From Pseudomonadota bacterium (GTDB lineage: Bacteria > Pseudomonadota > Alphaproteobacteria > Rhizobiales > Beijerinckiaceae), in contig JAEXGT010000009.1 of the NCBI GenBank assembly GCA_023450615.1, forward strand, positions 1-51,969: a stretch of 51,969 nucleotides of DNA, in the 5' to 3' direction. Positions 25,650-33,107 of the stretch are shown one piece after another (within the stretch, counting starts at the first letter, position 1; every line of letters starts with the position of its first letter). The translations under genes and the position numbers were made by a program. The notes under the pieces were generated by a model. The model saw only the letters and a program-made list of their open reading frames with translations, was not told the origin of the DNA and made no database searches.

Positions 25650-25795
25650 TCCGATCCTCACCCCGTCCCGCCCGAAAGCCCAGAGCCGAGCGGAACGGGC
25701 AGAGCCGTTCATCGCTCGTGTTCCGCGACTTCGTGCGTCAGCTGGAGAAGCTCGACGCCAAGCCGGTCAAGGCTCCTCGCGGAGCCCGGGCATGA
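25646..25795 (+). CDS. 49-aa basic protein coupled to prohead protease
   Basis: A 49-residue Arg/Lys/Pro-rich peptide starting MIRSSPRPARKPRAE with an amphipathic helix (SSLVFRDFVRQLEKLDAK). Both ends show ATGA overlap: its ATG overlaps the stop of the 66-aa gene, and its stop overlaps the protease start. Such double coupling strongly suggests it is translated. No family recognised. The basic character would suit binding DNA or an acidic scaffold, but that is speculation. Confidence 0.65.
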   Translation: MIRSSPRPARKPRAERNGQSRSSLVFRDFVRQLEKLDAKPVKAPRGARA

Positions 25796-26331
25796 GGCCG
25801 GCAGCCATTCCCGTTACGCAGGAGCTGAAGTTCCTGGGCCAGTCCCTGAACGCCGTCGATACGGACGGCGTGTTCGAAGGCTATGCCAGCCTGTTCGGCG
25901 TAGCCGATCTCGGCAAGGACGTCGTGATGCCGGGCGCGTTCGCGGAAAGCCTGCGCAAGCGCGATGCGGGCGCGGTGCGGCTGCTGTGGCAGCACGATCC
26001 CGCAACGCCCATTGGCCGCTGGCTCTCCATCGCGGAGGATAGGCGCGGGCTGCGCGTGCGCGGCAAGCTCAACCTCGCGGTCGAGCGGGCCCGAGACATC
26101 CATGCGCTCATGCGCGAGGGATCGGTGGACGGCCTGTCCATCGGCTTTCGGGTGGAGCGGGCGAGGGCGGAGCGGCCCACCGGCTTGCGGCGTCTCGAAA
26201 AGCTCGACCTATGGGAGATCTCCGTCGTGACCTTTCCAATGCTTCCGGGAGCGCGGGTGGAAACGGTGAAGGAGGTGCCAAAAAACCTAGCCTCCTCCAT
26301 TCGCGCCACGGCTGCTCGATTATTTTCCTGA
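25792..26331 (+). CDS. GTA prohead protease, HK97 U35 family (orfg4)
   Basis: A 179-residue maturation protease. It removes the N-terminal scaffold (delta) segment of the capsid protein during head assembly and then digests itself. The family core is visible: GVFEGYASLFGVADLGKDVVMPGAF, LLWQHDPATPIGRW (catalytic His about 64), and REGSVDGLSIGFRVERA (Ser about 112). The start is coupled by ATGA to the preceding small gene. Usual length for GTA proteases. Confidence 0.93.
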   Translation: MRPAAIPVTQELKFLGQSLNAVDTDGVFEGYASLFGVADLGKDVVMPGAFAESLRKRDAGAVRLLWQHDPATPIGRWLSIAEDRRGLRVRGKLNLAVERARDIHALMREGSVDGLSIGFRVERARAERPTGLRRLEKLDLWEISVVTFPMLPGARVETVKEVPKNLASSIRATAARLFS

Positions 26332-26425
26332 ACCTTGGCTGGCCGTGCGCGTTACACGCAAGCCCGCAGGGATGCGGACGCTGCGGGCGCTGCCCCGATG
26401 CTGTCCGCTTTCCCGGGAGGTTTTC

Positions 26426-26644
26426 ATGAAAAAACTCGCTTTCGTCGCCCTTCTCGGTCTTGCGGCCGCGGCCTGCACGACCACTGAAGAACGTGTCGGC
26501 GGCGCGGCTGTCGGCGCAGGTGTCGGCGCTGTCGCCGGCCCGGTTGGCGCTGTCGCCGGCGGCGCCGTCGGCGCTGCGGTCGGCCCGACCGTTTCCGATA
26601 ACGTGCAAGCGAACACCCGCCGCACTCGGCATCATCGCCGCTAA
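26426..26644 (+). CDS. Glycine-zipper lipoprotein inserted in GTA cluster
   Basis: A 72-residue protein. The signal MKKLAFVALLGLAAAAC has a lipobox AAAC (Cys17 lipidated). Glycine-zipper repeats AVGAGVGAVAGPVGAVAGG (about 28-55) follow, and then a basic tail NTRRTRHHRR. It probably inserts in or spans the outer or inner membrane, like entericidin/osmotically inducible lipoproteins. CGGGAGG lies just before the ATG and a Rho-independent terminator follows, so it looks like a self-contained cargo gene between the protease and capsid genes. It has no place in RcGTA morphogenesis. Function unknown. Confidence 0.8.
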   Translation: MKKLAFVALLGLAAAACTTTEERVGGAAVGAGVGAVAGPVGAVAGGAVGAAVGPTVSDNVQANTRRTRHHRR

Positions 26645-26666
26645 ACATTCCCTCATGGGAAGTAAC

Positions 26667-26692
26667 GGGCCCGCCTTCAGGCGGGCCTTTTT
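26667..26692 (+). terminator. Rho-independent terminator between lipoprotein and capsid genes
   Basis: GGCCCGCC/GGCGGGCC (26668-26675 with 26680-26687), TTCA loop, five T at 26688-26692. It lies only 39 bases upstream of the capsid start, on the coding strand of the GTA operon. Confidence 0.88.
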
Positions 26693-26730
26693 CGTTGAAG
26701 CCAAACCTTTTTCAAAACCTTTGGATTGAT

Positions 26731-27966
26731 ATGATTCCTGCTGTTGAAACCAAATCCGCCTCCGACGACGTCGCATCGGCCTTCGAGGATTTCGCCCGCG
26801 CCTTCGAGGCGTTCAAGGACACCAACGACACGCGCCTGTCCGAGATCGAAACGCGCCTGTCGAGCGACGTGGTGACGGAAGAAAAGCTCACCCGCATCGA
26901 CACGGCCCTCGACGACGCCAAGCGCCGCCTCGACCGCCTGGCCCTCGACCGGTCCCGTCCGCCGCTGGGCCGTGACGGCGAGCCGCGCGATCCGGTCCGC
27001 ACCGAGCACAAGACGGCGTTCCACGCCTATATGCGCTCCGGCGAGGCTTCGGGCCTGAAGCGCCTGGAGGAGAAGGCGCTCGCCGCCGGGTCCGGGCCGG
27101 ATGGCGGCTATCTCGTTCCCGATACTGTCGAGACTGAAGTGCTGCGCCGCCTCTCCGGCATCTCGCCGATCCGCGCGATTTCCTCGGTGCGCGTGATCTC
27201 CGGTGGCCAGTACAAGCGCGCCTTCTCGACCTCCGGTCCTGCGACCGGCTGGGTCGGCGAGACGGCGTCCCGTCCGCAGACCACGAGCCCGACGCTGTCG
27301 GAGATGAGCTTCCCGGCCATGGAGCTCTATGCCATGCCCGCAGCCACCCAGACGCTTCTCGACGACGCGGTGGTCGATATCGACCGCTGGATCGCCGAAG
27401 AGGTCGAGGCCGCCTTCGCCGAGCAGGAGAGCGCCGCTTTCGTGAACGGCGACGGCGTCAACAAGCCGAAGGGCTTCCTCGCCTCCGACATCGTGAAGGA
27501 CGATACGTGGAGCTGGGGCAAGCTCGGCGCGGTGCATACGGGCGGCGCGACCTTCCCGTCGAGCAACCCGTCCGACGTGCTGGTGGAACTCGTCTATGCG
27601 CTGAAGGCGGGCTATCGCCAGAACGCCTCCTTCGTCATGAACCGCAAGACGCAGAGCGCGATCCGCAAGTTCAAGGATACGAACGGCCAGTATCTCTGGG
27701 CCCCGCCCGCAAGCCTCGGCCAGTCGGCCACACTCATGGGCTTCCCCGTGGTGGAGGCCGAGGACATGCCGGACATTGCGGCCGGTTCCTGCGCCGTCGC
27801 CTTCGGCGATTTCAAGCGCGGCTACCTGATCGTCGATCGTGCCGGGATGCGCGTCCTGCGCGATCCGTATTCCGCAAAGCCCTATGTGCTGTTCTACACC
27901 ACCAAGCGCGTGGGCGGCGGCGTGCAGGATTTTGCTGCGATCAAGCTGCTGAAGTTCGCGGCTTAA
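26731..27966 (+). CDS. GTA major capsid protein, HK97 fold (orfg5)
   Basis: A 411-residue capsid protein. Residues about 8-85 form the coiled-coil delta/scaffold domain (AFEDFARAFEAFKDTNDTRLSEIETRL), expected to be cut by the orfg4 protease near residue 90-110. The HK97 core follows, including GPDGGYLVPDTVETEVLRRLSGISPIR, FVNGDGVNKPKGFL and the closing FYTTKRVGGGVQDFAAIKLLKF. It builds the small capsid holding a few kb of host DNA. The gene is bounded by a terminator upstream and the antisense proteases downstream (first stop 20 bases away). Confidence 0.95.
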   Translation: MIPAVETKSASDDVASAFEDFARAFEAFKDTNDTRLSEIETRLSSDVVTEEKLTRIDTALDDAKRRLDRLALDRSRPPLGRDGEPRDPVRTEHKTAFHAYMRSGEASGLKRLEEKALAAGSGPDGGYLVPDTVETEVLRRLSGISPIRAISSVRVISGGQYKRAFSTSGPATGWVGETASRPQTTSPTLSEMSFPAMELYAMPAATQTLLDDAVVDIDRWIAEEVEAAFAEQESAAFVNGDGVNKPKGFLASDIVKDDTWSWGKLGAVHTGGATFPSSNPSDVLVELVYALKAGYRQNASFVMNRKTQSAIRKFKDTNGQYLWAPPASLGQSATLMGFPVVEAEDMPDIAAGSCAVAFGDFKRGYLIVDRAGMRVLRDPYSAKPYVLFYTTKRVGGGVQDFAAIKLLKFAA

Positions 27967-27985
27967 GCTGACAGCGTGGACGGGA

Positions 27986-28783
27986 TCAGCGTCTCGTCCA
28001 TGCCCCTTCGCCGTCGCTGAGACTGCGCATGGCCTGACGGATCCAGCCGAGATGCTCCACGATGGGCGTCACGGCCGTCAGGCCCCCGCAGGCGCTGGGC
28101 GCACGCGTGCGGAACGCGCCGCTCGACCAGCTGACGATGCCGTAAAGCAGGTAGCTGTCTCCGGTCGCGCCGAGGATCGGACCGCCGGAATCGCCCCGGC
28201 ATGCTCCGGCGCCGCTGGTTTCGGCCAGCCGCTCGCTGTCGGCGACGATGAGGACGCGGTTGGCGACCTTGATGGGGCCCAGGGAAACCAGATTGGCCTG
28301 ACGGAGGGTGCGCGCGGTTCCCTTGCGGCGCTCGGTCGAGACGCCGAAGCCCGCGATGGTCACCGCATCGCCCACGTCGATCCTGCCGGCCCTGGTGGGA
28401 TCGAGGGGCAGGAACTCGGTTCCGAGAGGCCGTTCGAGCCGCAGGATCGCCAGATCGACGCCGGGCTGCGTGCGCGGGGTCGTGCCGGTGACGAAGCTCG
28501 GATGCGTCGCCAGAGCGACGACCCGGACGCGTTGCGGCTTGAAGGCGCGGTTGACGGCCGTCACCCGGTAGGATGCCGGATCGGTGACGCAATGGGCGGC
28601 GGTGAGAACGAGGTCCCTCTCGATCAGAGCGCCCGAGCAAAGCTCGCCCAGGGAGTTCTCGATGGACACGACCGAGCGTCTCAGCCCATCGGGATCGCGC
28701 GCGACTGAACCTAGCAGGACGGCTTGCGCGGAACTCGTGAGAAAAGCGAGGGCAGCAAGAACAAAAAATGGAAGCGCGCGCAT
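27986..28783 (-). CDS. Secreted trypsin-like serine protease 1 (S1), antisense in GTA cluster
   Basis: A 265-residue S1 family protease. The signal peptide is about 1-21 (FFVLAALAFLTSSAQA). The catalytic triad is complete: TAAHC His64, VDLAIL Asp110, RGDSGGP Ser199. The expected disulfide cysteines around His and Ser are present. It should be exported and cleave proteins extracellularly or periplasmically. It lies opposite to the GTA genes, between capsid and connector, as a tandem relative of the protease at 28871-29614, from which it has clearly diverged. No structural-gene role is known for such proteins in RcGTA. Confidence 0.9.
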   Translation of the reverse strand: MRALPFFVLAALAFLTSSAQAVLLGSVARDPDGLRRSVVSIENSLGELCSGALIERDLVLTAAHCVTDPASYRVTAVNRAFKPQRVRVVALATHPSFVTGTTPRTQPGVDLAILRLERPLGTEFLPLDPTRAGRIDVGDAVTIAGFGVSTERRKGTARTLRQANLVSLGPIKVANRVLIVADSERLAETSGAGACRGDSGGPILGATGDSYLLYGIVSWSSGAFRTRAPSACGGLTAVTPIVEHLGWIRQAMRSLSDGEGAWTRR

Positions 28784-28870
28784 CTGAAATGAGAAGCCAA
28801 GGAGGAATCGTAACGTAGGGGGAAGGACTGCTAAGGTAGGATAGTTCCAAGCGTCTGGAAATTTCCAGCG

Positions 28871-29614
28871 TTAGTTGCCGCTCCACAACGCCGTGCGATT
28901 CCAGGATTTCAGCGTGCGGTCGATCCATTCCTTCTGGGGGCCGAGGAGAATGCCCTGGGTGGCGCCTCCGCAGCTCTTGCCGCGCGAAGGCGATGACCAG
29001 GATGTGATCGCGGCAATGGCCGCGCCCGACGCCATCGGCCCGCCGGAATCGCCCTGGCAGGCTCCCGTAGCGCCGGAGCCTTGTGCCCATAACAGGATCT
29101 TGCTGGGGCCATAGGGCTCCGTCACGTTCAGCTGGGCTGCGCGGAAGGTACCCGTCGTCCTGGCGTCACCCTCGCGGGCCAGCCCATAGCCGCCCACGAT
29201 GACGGTTTCGCCCTTTCCGGGTCTGGACGCAGTAAGCGTCGCCCGGCCGAACCGCTCGGGAAATGCTTCGGGAATGCGCACGAGCGCCAGGTCGATGGAG
29301 CGCTGCCGGGCCTCGATGGCCTTCGCGTTGAAGCCCGGATGCACGGCCTTGGCGGAGGGCACGATCAGCACCGGCTCGCCGGTCTCGTCCCGGAAATGCA
29401 CCCGGTGCTCGTCAGCGCCCGTCACGCAATGGGCGGCGGTGAGCACGACGTCGCGCGCCACCACCACGGCGCTGCAGACGCCTCCGTTCGAACTCAACAC
29501 CATCACGCTCTGGCGGGCCAGGGGGCCTTGCTCCTCCGCCCCGCCGACGATGGCCTTTGCCCCTGTCGCCGCCAGCGACAGGGCGAGGGAGAGCGTGAAC
29601 AGACGATTCATCAT
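28871..29614 (-). CDS. Secreted trypsin-like serine protease 2 (S1), antisense in GTA cluster
   Basis: A 247-residue S1 protease. The signal peptide MMNRLFTLSLALSLAATGAKA is followed directly by IVGG, the classical mature N-terminus of chymotrypsin-like enzymes. The triad is His62 (TAAHC), Asp108 (SIDLALVRI) and Ser190 (QGDSGGP). The open frame continues upstream into the connector gene, but that stretch is merely antisense, so I place the start at the ATG ATG at 29614. This start is only 18 bases from the divergent connector start, leaving no room for two separate promoters there. Confidence 0.9.
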   Translation of the reverse strand: MMNRLFTLSLALSLAATGAKAIVGGAEEQGPLARQSVMVLSSNGGVCSAVVVARDVVLTAAHCVTGADEHRVHFRDETGEPVLIVPSAKAVHPGFNAKAIEARQRSIDLALVRIPEAFPERFGRATLTASRPGKGETVIVGGYGLAREGDARTTGTFRAAQLNVTEPYGPSKILLWAQGSGATGACQGDSGGPMASGAAIAAITSWSSPSRGKSCGGATQGILLGPQKEWIDRTLKSWNRTALWSGN

Positions 29615-29632
29615 GGAAGGATTCCTGTTTCG

Positions 29633-30193
29633 ATGATCCCGATATTCGTAGACGGCCCCGCCGTCGAGCCCATAACGCTGCCCGAGATGAAAGCCTATCT
29701 GCGCATCGACCACGAGGCCGAGGACGATCTGATCGCCGGGCTCATCAAAGCTGCGCGGCTCATGGTGGAATGCGCATCGCGCCGCGTCATGATCGAGCAG
29801 CGGTGGCGGGTGGTGATGGATCACTGGCCCGACGGCGGCAAGGTGGTGCTGCCGGTCGCGCCCCTGCTCGCCGTGGACGGCATCAGGGTGCTCGACGCGA
29901 ATGGGGCCGCCACGGATATTCCGGCCGCTTCCATCGAGGCGGATGCCGCGAACGATCCGCCGAGCATCGTCGTCTCCGAAGCGCCTCAGCCCGGCAAGGC
30001 CAGGAATGGGATCGAGATCGAGCTGCGCGCGGGCTTCGGTTCTACGCCCGATTCCGTTCCCGCGACCCTGAAGCTCGCCGTCAAGATCCTCGTCGCCCAC
30101 TGGTTCGAGAACCGGGGCGACGTGGTGGGCCAGCAGCACCTGCCGCCGGAAGCGATGGCGCTCGTGGCGCCGTTCCAGCGGGCGCGCCTCTGA
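29633..30193 (+). CDS. GTA head-tail connector protein (orfg6)
   Basis: A 186-residue head-tail connector of the phiE125 gp8/HK97 gp6-like family. It forms a ring under the portal. Features are ITLPEMKAYLRIDHEAEDDLIAGLIKAARLMVECASRR (about 15-52) and the C-terminal LKLAVKILVAHWFENR. It matches orfg6 in RcGTA order. Longer upstream frames are antisense to the protease gene and are rejected. No promoter can fit between it and the divergent protease start. Confidence 0.9.
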   Translation: MIPIFVDGPAVEPITLPEMKAYLRIDHEAEDDLIAGLIKAARLMVECASRRVMIEQRWRVVMDHWPDGGKVVLPVAPLLAVDGIRVLDANGAATDIPAASIEADAANDPPSIVVSEAPQPGKARNGIEIELRAGFGSTPDSVPATLKLAVKILVAHWFENRGDVVGQQHLPPEAMALVAPFQRARL

Positions 30194-30261
30194 AGCGCTT
30201 CCACGCCGCCGCCTTTCAGGATGAGGGCTGCGCTTTGTCGATGTTTCCTTGAGTTATTCCC

Positions 30262-30597
30262 ATGAAAGCCAAATCATTGCCCATCGGCGCGCGGTCGCGC
30301 CCGTTCGTTCTCGAAGTGCCTCTCGAAAGTCCCGATGGGTTCGGAGGCGTGATCCGTTCCTACAAGCCAGGGCCTCAGCTCTGGGGCGCGATGGAAATGC
30401 TCTCCGGCTCCGAGCGCGTCCGCGCCGACCGGCCCGAGCAGAGCCTCACGCACAGGATCACCCTGCGCTATCGCGACGGGGTGACCGGCGCCATGCGCCT
30501 GACATCGGGACTTCGGCGCTTTGCCATCCGCGCGGCGTCCGACCCCGACGGTGCGCGGCGCGATCTCGTATGCCTCGTCGAGGAGATCAAGGCATGA
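30262..30597 (+). CDS. GTA head-closure (head-tail adaptor) protein (orfg7)
   Basis: A 111-residue protein of the phage head-closure/adaptor family (SPP1 gp16-like). It begins with a beta strand region FVLEVPLESPDGFGG, typical of these small beta-barrel rings that join connector to tail, and contains SLTHRITLRYRDGV. Position between connector and DUF3168 agrees. The stop overlaps the next start as ATGA. Confidence 0.88.
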   Translation: MKAKSLPIGARSRPFVLEVPLESPDGFGGVIRSYKPGPQLWGAMEMLSGSERVRADRPEQSLTHRITLRYRDGVTGAMRLTSGLRRFAIRAASDPDGARRDLVCLVEEIKA

Positions 30598-31004
30598 CGA
30601 GCCCGATCCTCAGCCTGCGCCGCGCCATTCTCGATAGGGCGTCGGCGGATGAGGAACTGGCATCGCTCATGGGCGGAGTTGCGCGCGTTTACGACGAGCC
30701 GCCGCGCAATGTGGAACCCGTCCATGCTCTCTTCGGTGATGTGACGGCTCAAGACTGGTCGACCGATACGGATCGCGGGCACGAGCAGGATCTCAGCCTC
30801 GTCGTGTGGTCCGAGCGCGGCAGCGCGCACACCGGCCTGAGCGTCGCCGAGCGCTTCGCCGCCATCCTCGACGATGCGCCGCTTAGTCTTGACGGCCACC
30901 GCCTCGTGAACCTGCGCGTGACGGAGATCGCTTCCGTACGGGACAAGGACACGCAGCTGTCCCGCGTCACGCTTCATCTGCGCGCCGTCACCGAACGCGT
31001 GTGA
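30594..31004 (+). CDS. GTA DUF3168 tail-terminator protein (orfg8)
   Basis: A 136-residue DUF3168 protein, the tail-terminator or tail-completion family. It starts SPILSLRRAILDRASADEELASLMGG and has the characteristic HEQDLSLVVWSERG core and closing LRVTEIASVRDKDTQLSRVTLHLRAVTE. It caps the tail tube at the head-proximal end. Coupled to the head-closure gene by ATGA. Confidence 0.9.
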   Translation: MTSPILSLRRAILDRASADEELASLMGGVARVYDEPPRNVEPVHALFGDVTAQDWSTDTDRGHEQDLSLVVWSERGSAHTGLSVAERFAAILDDAPLSLDGHRLVNLRVTEIASVRDKDTQLSRVTLHLRAVTERV

Positions 31005-31073
31005 CCGGAGCAACATCATTCCCGCTCTCCCTGCGCAGAATAACCTCTTCTGTCATTTCAAAAGGATTTTTTC

Positions 31074-31484
31074 ATGCCTGCTCAAAAGGGCAAGGACCTG
31101 CTCATCAAGATCAGCGATGGCGGCACCGGCTTTGTCACCGTTGCGGGCCTTCGCACCCGTCAAATCTCGTTCAATGCGGAAACCGTCGACGTGACCCATG
31201 CGGAATCCGCGGGGCGCTGGCGTGAGCTTCTCGCCGGCGTCGGTGTGCGCCGCGCGGGCATCACAGGCTCAGGCGTATTCAAGGACGAAGCGTCCGATGC
31301 GCGCATGCGCCAGGTGTTCTTCGACGGCGATATTCTCACCTATCAGATTATCGTCCCCGATTTCGGACGTATCGAAGGCCAGTTCCAGATCACCAGCCTC
31401 GAATATCGCGGCGATCATGCGGGCGAGGTCACTTTCGAGATGGCCTTCGAATCCGCGGGCGCGCTCACCTTCGTGGCCCTGTGA
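31074..31484 (+). CDS. GTA major tail protein, TP901-1 family (orfg9)
   Basis: A 136-residue tail-tube protein of the TP901-1 type. Typical opening AQKGKDLLIKISDGG and FNAETVDVTHAESAGRWRELLAGVGVRRAGITGSGVF, ending in EVTFEMAFESAGALTF. It polymerises into the tail tube. AAAAGGA lies 8 bases before the ATG. Well separated from orfg8 (69 bases), suggesting separate translation at high level. Confidence 0.93.
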   Translation: MPAQKGKDLLIKISDGGTGFVTVAGLRTRQISFNAETVDVTHAESAGRWRELLAGVGVRRAGITGSGVFKDEASDARMRQVFFDGDILTYQIIVPDFGRIEGQFQITSLEYRGDHAGEVTFEMAFESAGALTFVAL

Positions 31485-31495
31485 GGATGAGCGAC

Positions 31496-31840
31496 ATGGC
31501 GAACAGGAGACGCGGCGAAGTCGCGCTGCAATTGGGCGAGAAGCGATACATCCTCTGTTTCACGCTCGGCGCTCTTGCCGAGTTGGAGGACGCTTTCGGC
31601 GTCGAGGATCTCATGGCGCTTGCCGAGCGCTTCGGCACGGGCCGCCTGTCGAGCCGGGATCTCATGAGGCTCCTGGCGGTCGCCTTGCGCGGCGGCGGTC
31701 ATGCAATGAGCGATGCGGAGGTGGCGAGCCTTCCCCTTTCGGACGGCATCGAGCCCGTGGCATCGGCCATCGCCGACCTTCTCGTCATCACCTTCGGCGG
31801 AGAACGATCTTCAAACCCTCCGCAACCGCAGGGCGCTTGA
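31496..31840 (+). CDS. GTA tail assembly chaperone-like protein (orfg10)
   Basis: A 114-residue GTA family protein (GTA_TAC) beginning MANRRRGEVALQLGEKRYILCFTL, the hallmark MANRxRGE start. GALAELEDAFGVEDLMALAERF follows. These proteins occupy the tail-assembly-chaperone position, which keeps tape measure protein soluble during tube assembly. ATG 31496 with GAGGA at 8 bases is preferred over GTG 31481 and ATG 31487. The last bases overlap the next start in TTGA form. Confidence 0.9.
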   Translation: MANRRRGEVALQLGEKRYILCFTLGALAELEDAFGVEDLMALAERFGTGRLSSRDLMRLLAVALRGGGHAMSDAEVASLPLSDGIEPVASAIADLLVITFGGERSSNPPQPQGA

Positions 31841-32043
31841 GCGAGCCGCAGGTCTTCCCCTGGGAGGACGCGATGATGCTGGGCTTGAGCGTCCTGCGGT
31901 GGAGCCCCGATCAGTTCTGGTGCGCAACGCCGCGTGAGCTGTTCGTGGCTTGGGAGGGGCTGAGCGGCGGGCGACGAATGGAGCCTGCGATCAGCGGCGA
32001 TTTACGACGGATGATGGAGGCGTTTCCAGATTCCAGTCCGTGA
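31837..32043 (+). CDS. GTA small tail chaperone, TIGR02216 type (orfg10.1)
   Basis: A 68-residue protein. The family pattern is FPWEDAMMLGLSVLRWSPDQFWCATPRELFVAWEG, with W/F/TPRE spaced as in the short TIGR02216 group found after orfg10 in GTA clusters. It starts with TTG overlapping the orfg10 stop, so translation is coupled, and chaperone pairs of this kind are often made in a fixed ratio with the preceding gene. Longer reading in the same frame from 31198 is shadow of orfg9/10. Confidence 0.85.
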   Translation: MSEPQVFPWEDAMMLGLSVLRWSPDQFWCATPRELFVAWEGLSGGRRMEPAISGDLRRMMEAFPDSSP

Positions 32044-32121
32044 CGCATTCCGTAAGAAATCGCAATACAGCCGGAGCCGGTCTGAAGGTGCGAGGCGTAT
32101 GTCTCATTCAAGGACCAGGGT

Positions 32122-32397
32122 TCAGGACGGCTTTTCTTCCGTTCTGATGTATTTTGCTCCCTTGAGCTCAAGGCAGGTCAAATAGATCTCCTTCCACTCG
32201 AGGTGACGAATCAATCCAGGTTCTTGAGAGGCGACCGCTTTGCGGGCTTCGTAATTGCATTCAAGCCGCATGCGCTCGAATTGAGCGTCGCTGATACCTG
32301 GCCTTTCAAAAATATCGACCATTGGCTTCTGAGGCATGCAGGCACTCAGGAAAACCGTGCTGCATGCCAAACACATCACAAAAAGAGAGAGTTTCAT
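32122..32397 (-). CDS. Small lipoprotein, antisense, start overlapping tape measure start
   Basis: A 91-residue lipoprotein. The signal MKLSLFVMCLACSTVFLSAC has a lipobox LSAC (Cys20). The mature part is charged (DIFERPGISDAQFERMRLECNYEARKAVA), with Cys residues that may form disulfides. It is transcribed against the GTA genes from between orfg10.1 and orfg11. Its ATG lies inside the same CATG as the tape-measure ATG (32396), so the two genes start back-to-back without any intergenic DNA. No clear ribosome site on its side. An alternative start further upstream would run into the tape measure. Function unknown. Confidence 0.7.
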   Translation of the reverse strand: MKLSLFVMCLACSTVFLSACMPQKPMVDIFERPGISDAQFERMRLECNYEARKAVASQEPGLIRHLEWKEIYLTCLELKGAKYIRTEEKPS

Positions 32398-33091
32398 GAC
32401 AGGTGGAGGAAAAGCCCCTGACAGCGTCGTTTCCGATGCAGTCGCTGAAGATCGCAAGCGCCAGCTCAACACCCTCATTGGGCTCTCCGAGAAATTCGGT
32501 GACTCTTTGTCTCATGCTTTCGCGAAGAACATTGCCGAGGGCAAGAAATTCGACGTTGTTCTGAAAAAGGTGCGCGAGTCTCTTGTGGAAACAGGGTTGC
32601 GTTTGGCCCTGGCGCCTCTTCAGACGGCGTTGAGCCAGAGCGTCAAGGGCATGACTTTAGGCGGCGCGGGAGGCTCGCTGCCGTTGAACGGAGGCGATCT
32701 CTTCAGCGGCCTCTTCAAGGGAATAGGCTCGCTCTTCAGCTCGCTTTTCGGTGGCGGGGGAGGAGCTGCCTCCGCCGCTCCCTTTGCCAAGGGCGGAGTG
32801 TTCTCGCGCGGCATGGTCATGCCGTTCGCGCAAGGAGGGGTGGTCGGCGCGCCGACCTACTTTCCGCTCGGACGCGGCCTCGGCGTCATGGGTGAGCGAG
32901 GGGCGGAAGCCGTGATGCCTCTGGCTCGCGGGCCTGACGGCAAGCTCGGCGTCCGCTCCGGCGATGGAGGGCGCGCGGCCTCTATCACGGTGAACATTTC
33001 GACGCCGGACGCGCAGAGCTTCCGCCGGTCCGAAGCGCAGGTCTCAGCCGCGCTGGCGCGGGCCGTCGCTCGCGGTCAGCGCGGAATGTAG
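32396..33091 (+). CDS. GTA tail tape measure protein, short type (orfg11)
   Basis: A 231-residue tape measure protein. It has N-terminal helices (DAVAEDRKRQLNTLIGLSEKFGDSLSHAFAKNIAEGKKFDVVLKKVR), a central Gly/Leu-rich hydrophobic stretch (LFSGLFKGIGSLFSSLFGGGGG, about 100-122) and the C-terminal TYFPLGRGLGVMGERGAEAVMPLARGPDG typical of phage tape measures. The short length fits the short tail of RcGTA (orfg11 about 220 residues). The ATG at 32396 overlaps the divergent lipoprotein start. An in-frame ATG at 32336 lies inside that lipoprotein and is less likely. Confidence 0.85.
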   Translation: MTGGGKAPDSVVSDAVAEDRKRQLNTLIGLSEKFGDSLSHAFAKNIAEGKKFDVVLKKVRESLVETGLRLALAPLQTALSQSVKGMTLGGAGGSLPLNGGDLFSGLFKGIGSLFSSLFGGGGGAASAAPFAKGGVFSRGMVMPFAQGGVVGAPTYFPLGRGLGVMGERGAEAVMPLARGPDGKLGVRSGDGGRAASITVNISTPDAQSFRRSEAQVSAALARAVARGQRGM

Positions 33092-33107
33092 TTCTCGAAG
33101 GGATGGA

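Noticed and set aside
29615..30139. N-terminal extension of trypsin-like protease 2
   Set aside because: The added stretch is antisense to orfg6 and lies before a perfect signal peptide.
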